A stretch of 64,000 nucleotides of DNA from Aromatoleum toluclasticum ATCC 700605. Its GTDB lineage: Bacteria; Pseudomonadota; Gammaproteobacteria; Burkholderiales; Rhodocyclaceae. The translations under genes were made by a program, and so were the position numbers. A model generated the notes under the pieces. The model saw only the letters and a list, made by a program, of their open reading frames with translations, was not told the DNA's origin and made no database searches. Positions 60,714-64,000 of this stretch are shown here, piece after piece (within the stretch, counting starts at the first letter, position 1; every line of letters begins with the position of its first letter). The stretch is taken from contig NZ_KB899494.1 of NCBI RefSeq assembly GCF_000378245.1, positions 62,001 through 126,000 of the forward strand. The letters are read 5' to 3'.

Positions 60714-62177
60714 TCAGGCCGGGCGGCGCAGGTGCCAGTCGGTCGCCTGCTGGTACTGGTGCGTGGTGGCGAGCAGGCGTGCTTCGCCGAAGTAGTCGCC
60801 GATGAGCTGCAGGCCGACCGGGAGATTCCCGGCGCCGAAGCCGCAGGGATGCGACAGGCCCGGCAGGCCGGCGAGATTCACGGCGATGGTGTAGATGTCC
60901 GACAGGTACATCTGCACCGGATCGTCGGTCTTCTCGCCGATCGCCCACGCGGTGGTCGGGCTGGTCGGGCCGGCGATCACGTCGCACTGCTGGAAGGCGG
61001 CCTGGAAGTCCTGCGCGATCAGGCGGCGCAGCTTCTGCGCCTGCAGGTAGTAGGCGTCGTAGTAGCCGTGCGACAGCACGTAGGTGCCGACCAGGATGCG
61101 GCGCTTCACTTCGGCGCCGAAGCCTTCGGCGCGGCTCTTCGCGTACATCTCGGCGAGGTCGCGGTACTCGGCGGCGCGGTGGCCGTAGCGCACGCCGTCG
61201 AAGCGCGACAGGTTGCTCGAGGCTTCGGCCGGGGCGATCACGTAGTAGGCGGGGATCGCGAGCTTCGCGTTCGGCAGGCTCACCTCGACGGTGCTCGCGC
61301 CGAGCCTGCGGTACTGCTCGAGCGCGGTCTCGACCGCGGCGCGCACGTCCCCGGCCATGCCTTCGGCGAAGAATTCGCGCGGCAGGCCGATGCGCAGGCC
61401 CGCGAGGGGCTTGTCGGAGGCGGGAGCGGCGATCTCGCGCGCGTAGTCCTCGGCGGGGCGCTCGAGGCTCGTGGAGTCGCGCTCGTCGAAGCCCGCCATC
61501 GCGGTGAGGAGCGCTGCGCAGTCGGCCGCGGACGCGCCGAAGGCGCCGCCCTGGTCGAGCGAGCTGGCGTAGGCGATCATGCCGTAGCGGCTGACGACGC
61601 CGTAGGTCGGTTTGATGCCGGTGATGCCGGTGTGGCCGGCGGGCTGGCGCACCGAGCCGCCGGTGTCGGTGCCGGTGGCGATGGGCGCGAGGCGCGCGGC
61701 GACCGCGGCAGCCGAGCCGCCCGAGGAGCCGCCCGGGATGCGGGTGGTGTCCCAGGGATTCTTCACCGGGCCGAAGTGCGAGTTCTCGTTCGACGAGCCC
61801 ATCGCGAACTCGTCCATGTTGGTCTTGCCCAGGTTCACCGCGCCGGCGGCCTTGAGCAGCGAGACGACGTGGGCGTCATAGGGGCTGACGAAGGTCGACA
61901 GCATCTTCGAGCCGCAGGTCGTGAGCAGGCCTTCGGTGCAGAAGACGTCCTTGTGCGCGAGCGGGATGCCGGTGAGCGGGCCGGCGTTGCCGGCGGCGAT
62001 GCGCGCGTCGGCGGCACGGGCGGCCTCGATCGCGCCGTCGCGGTCGACGGTGATGAAGGCGTTGAGCGTCGGGTTGTGCGCGGCGACGCGGTCGAGGAAG
62101 AGCGTCGCGAGCTCGACGCTGGAGATCCGCTTCGCATCGAGCGCGGTGCGCAGTTCGGTGAGGCTGGCGTTGATCAT
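60714..62177 (-). CDS. gatA: Aspartyl/glutamyl-tRNA amidotransferase subunit A
   Basis: A 487-residue amidase that releases ammonia from glutamine. The Ser-cisSer-Lys triad is Lys76 (LAHKDVF), Ser151 ([11 protein letters not shown]) and Ser175 ([10 protein letters not shown]). The length is normal. It starts three bases after the gatC stop. Confidence 0.97.
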   Translation of the reverse strand: MINASLTELRTALDAKRISSVELATLFLDRVAAHNPTLNAFITVDRDGAIEAARAADARIAAGNAGPLTGIPLAHKDVFCTEGLLTTCGSKMLSTFVSPYDAHVVSLLKAAGAVNLGKTNMDEFAMGSSNENSHFGPVKNPWDTTRIPGGSSGGSAAAVAARLAPIATGTDTGGSVRQPAGHTGITGIKPTYGVVSRYGMIAYASSLDQGGAFGASAADCAALLTAMAGFDERDSTSLERPAEDYAREIAAPASDKPLAGLRIGLPREFFAEGMAGDVRAAVETALEQYRRLGASTVEVSLPNAKLAIPAYYVIAPAEASSNLSRFDGVRYGHRAAEYRDLAEMYAKSRAEGFGAEVKRRILVGTYVLSHGYYDAYYLQAQKLRRLIAQDFQAAFQQCDVIAGPTSPTTAWAIGEKTDDPVQMYLSDIYTIAVNLAGLPGLSHPCGFGAGNLPVGLQLIGDYFGEARLLATTHQYQQATDWHLRRPA

Positions 62178-62180
62178 GGC

Positions 62181-62468
62181 TTACTCGATGACCTTCGGGA
62201 CGAGGTAGAGGCCCGCTTCGGTCTGCGGGGCGACGCGCTGGAAGGCCTCGCGGCGGTCCGCTTCGGTCGCGACATCGGTACGCAGGCGCTGTGCGAGGTC
62301 CTGCGGATGGCTCATCGGTTCGACGCCGCGGGTATCGACCGCCTGCATCTGTTCGATCAGGCCGAAGATTCCGTTCAGTTTGGCGCGCGTGGCCTCGACG
62401 TCGCCGTCGGCGAGTTCGATGCGCGCGAGTCCGGCGATGCGCAGGACCTGTTCAGTGGTAAGCGACAT
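62181..62468 (-). CDS. gatC: Aspartyl/glutamyl-tRNA amidotransferase subunit C
   Basis: A 95-residue linker subunit that holds GatA to GatB. The signature [12 protein letters not shown] opens the protein and the [17 protein letters not shown] region is conserved. First gene of the gatC-gatA-lipoprotein-gatB operon, divergent from mreB. Confidence 0.95.
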   Translation of the reverse strand: MSLTTEQVLRIAGLARIELADGDVEATRAKLNGIFGLIEQMQAVDTRGVEPMSHPQDLAQRLRTDVATEADRREAFQRVAPQTEAGLYLVPKVIE

Positions 62469-62485
62469 GAGGAAACAAAACCCGC

Positions 62486-63631
<1,146 letters not shown>

Positions 63632-63688
63632 GTCGCGTTGCTGCGGTCGGCTTCCGGGCCTGCCGCGCTCCGCCGCACACGGCTCACG

Positions 63689-64000
63689 ATGTCCCTCGCC
63701 GGCCATCCGTCTCCACCCATCTTCAGGCAGGGACCCACGCCGCTCGTGCGGCTGCTGGTGCTCGTGTCGGTGTGCCTGGCGATGCTGGTCGCCGACCTGA
63801 AATTCCGCTACCTGGAAGTGGTGCGCCAGGCGCTGTCGGTGGCGACCTGGCCGCTGCAGATGGCGGCTGCGGCGCCGGCGGATCTGGTGCGCAATGCGGC
63901 GGTGTATTTCGGCACCCTCGTCGAGGTGCAGAAGGACAACTCGGCGCTGCGCGGCCGCGAACTGGAAGCGGCGCAGCGTCTGCTGCGCTTCGACCAGCTC
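63689..64000 (+). CDS. mreC: Rod-shape determining protein MreC, 5' part
   Basis: The first 104 residues of MreC, running off the window end. A membrane helix (residues about 20-38, LVRLLVLVSVCLAMLVAD) is followed by RYLEVVRQALSVATWPLQ and the start of the periplasmic coiled coil (VQKDNSALRGRELEAAQRLL). MreC links MreB to the wall-synthesis enzymes. The ATG at 63689 is chosen from the family start. Confidence 0.9.
   Translation, partial: MSLAGHPSPPIFRQGPTPLVRLLVLVSVCLAMLVADLKFRYLEVVRQALSVATWPLQMAAAAPADLVRNAAVYFGTLVEVQKDNSALRGRELEAAQRLLRFDQL

Overview
The window reads as one stretch of a high-GC betaproteobacterial chromosome, most likely from the Rhodocyclales (Azoarcus, Aromatoleum or Thauera type). 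This is inferred from gene content and order: mnmG-rsmG-parA-parB followed by atpIBEFHAGDC, gatCAB divergent from mreBC, ubiJ/Tim44/ubiE, and a periplasmic formate dehydrogenase cluster with DUF3306, ferredoxin and TorD accessories. No rRNA, tRNA, CRISPR, transposase or integrase gene was recognised.

Layout. 1-8269: a plus-strand formate dehydrogenase operon: DUF3306 tail, polyferredoxin, TorD chaperone, small Tat peptide, FdhA, FdhB, lipoprotein, cytochrome b. 8444-10333: thiol peroxidase and an HD-GYP type protein. A 61-bp inverted repeat then separates them from a minus-strand envelope pair, alpha-2-macroglobulin and PBP1C (10443-17887). 17999-21451: an aminotransferase and a double WD40 propeller protein. 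21902-25048: a glutamate/aspartate-type ABC transporter. 25077-30112: PhnA, a membrane/TPR protein, a rhomboid protease, a DUF805-glutaredoxin fusion and a doubtful small ORF.

30171-39291 is the most unusual part. About 9 kb is bracketed by two near-identical 50-bp direct repeats, each carrying the first codons of mnmG. Between them is one self-contained module. It holds an exported molybdoenzyme of the Psr/Phs/Ttr/Arr class with its FeS subunit, NrfD membrane subunit and TorD chaperone. Divergent from these is a three-gene sensing system: a PhnD-like binding protein, a histidine kinase and a sigma-54 response regulator. The spacer has a sigma-54 promoter match and GTTAC motifs that could bind the regulator. 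This looks like a respiratory cassette inserted at the 5' end of mnmG. Its substrate cannot be read from the sequence.

From 39254 the window is housekeeping. It carries mnmG, rsmG, parA, parB, the whole F1Fo ATP synthase operon with a clear sigma-70 promoter and an intrinsic terminator, and the ubiquinone genes ubiJ and ubiE. After these come phoB-phoR with a Pho box, a 546-aa protein of unknown role, a HIT protein, a class II glutamine amidotransferase, gatCAB with an embedded lipoprotein gene, and mreB plus the start of mreC. Functionally the window links respiratory dehydrogenase/reductase modules, quinone synthesis and ATP synthase with cell-wall genes.
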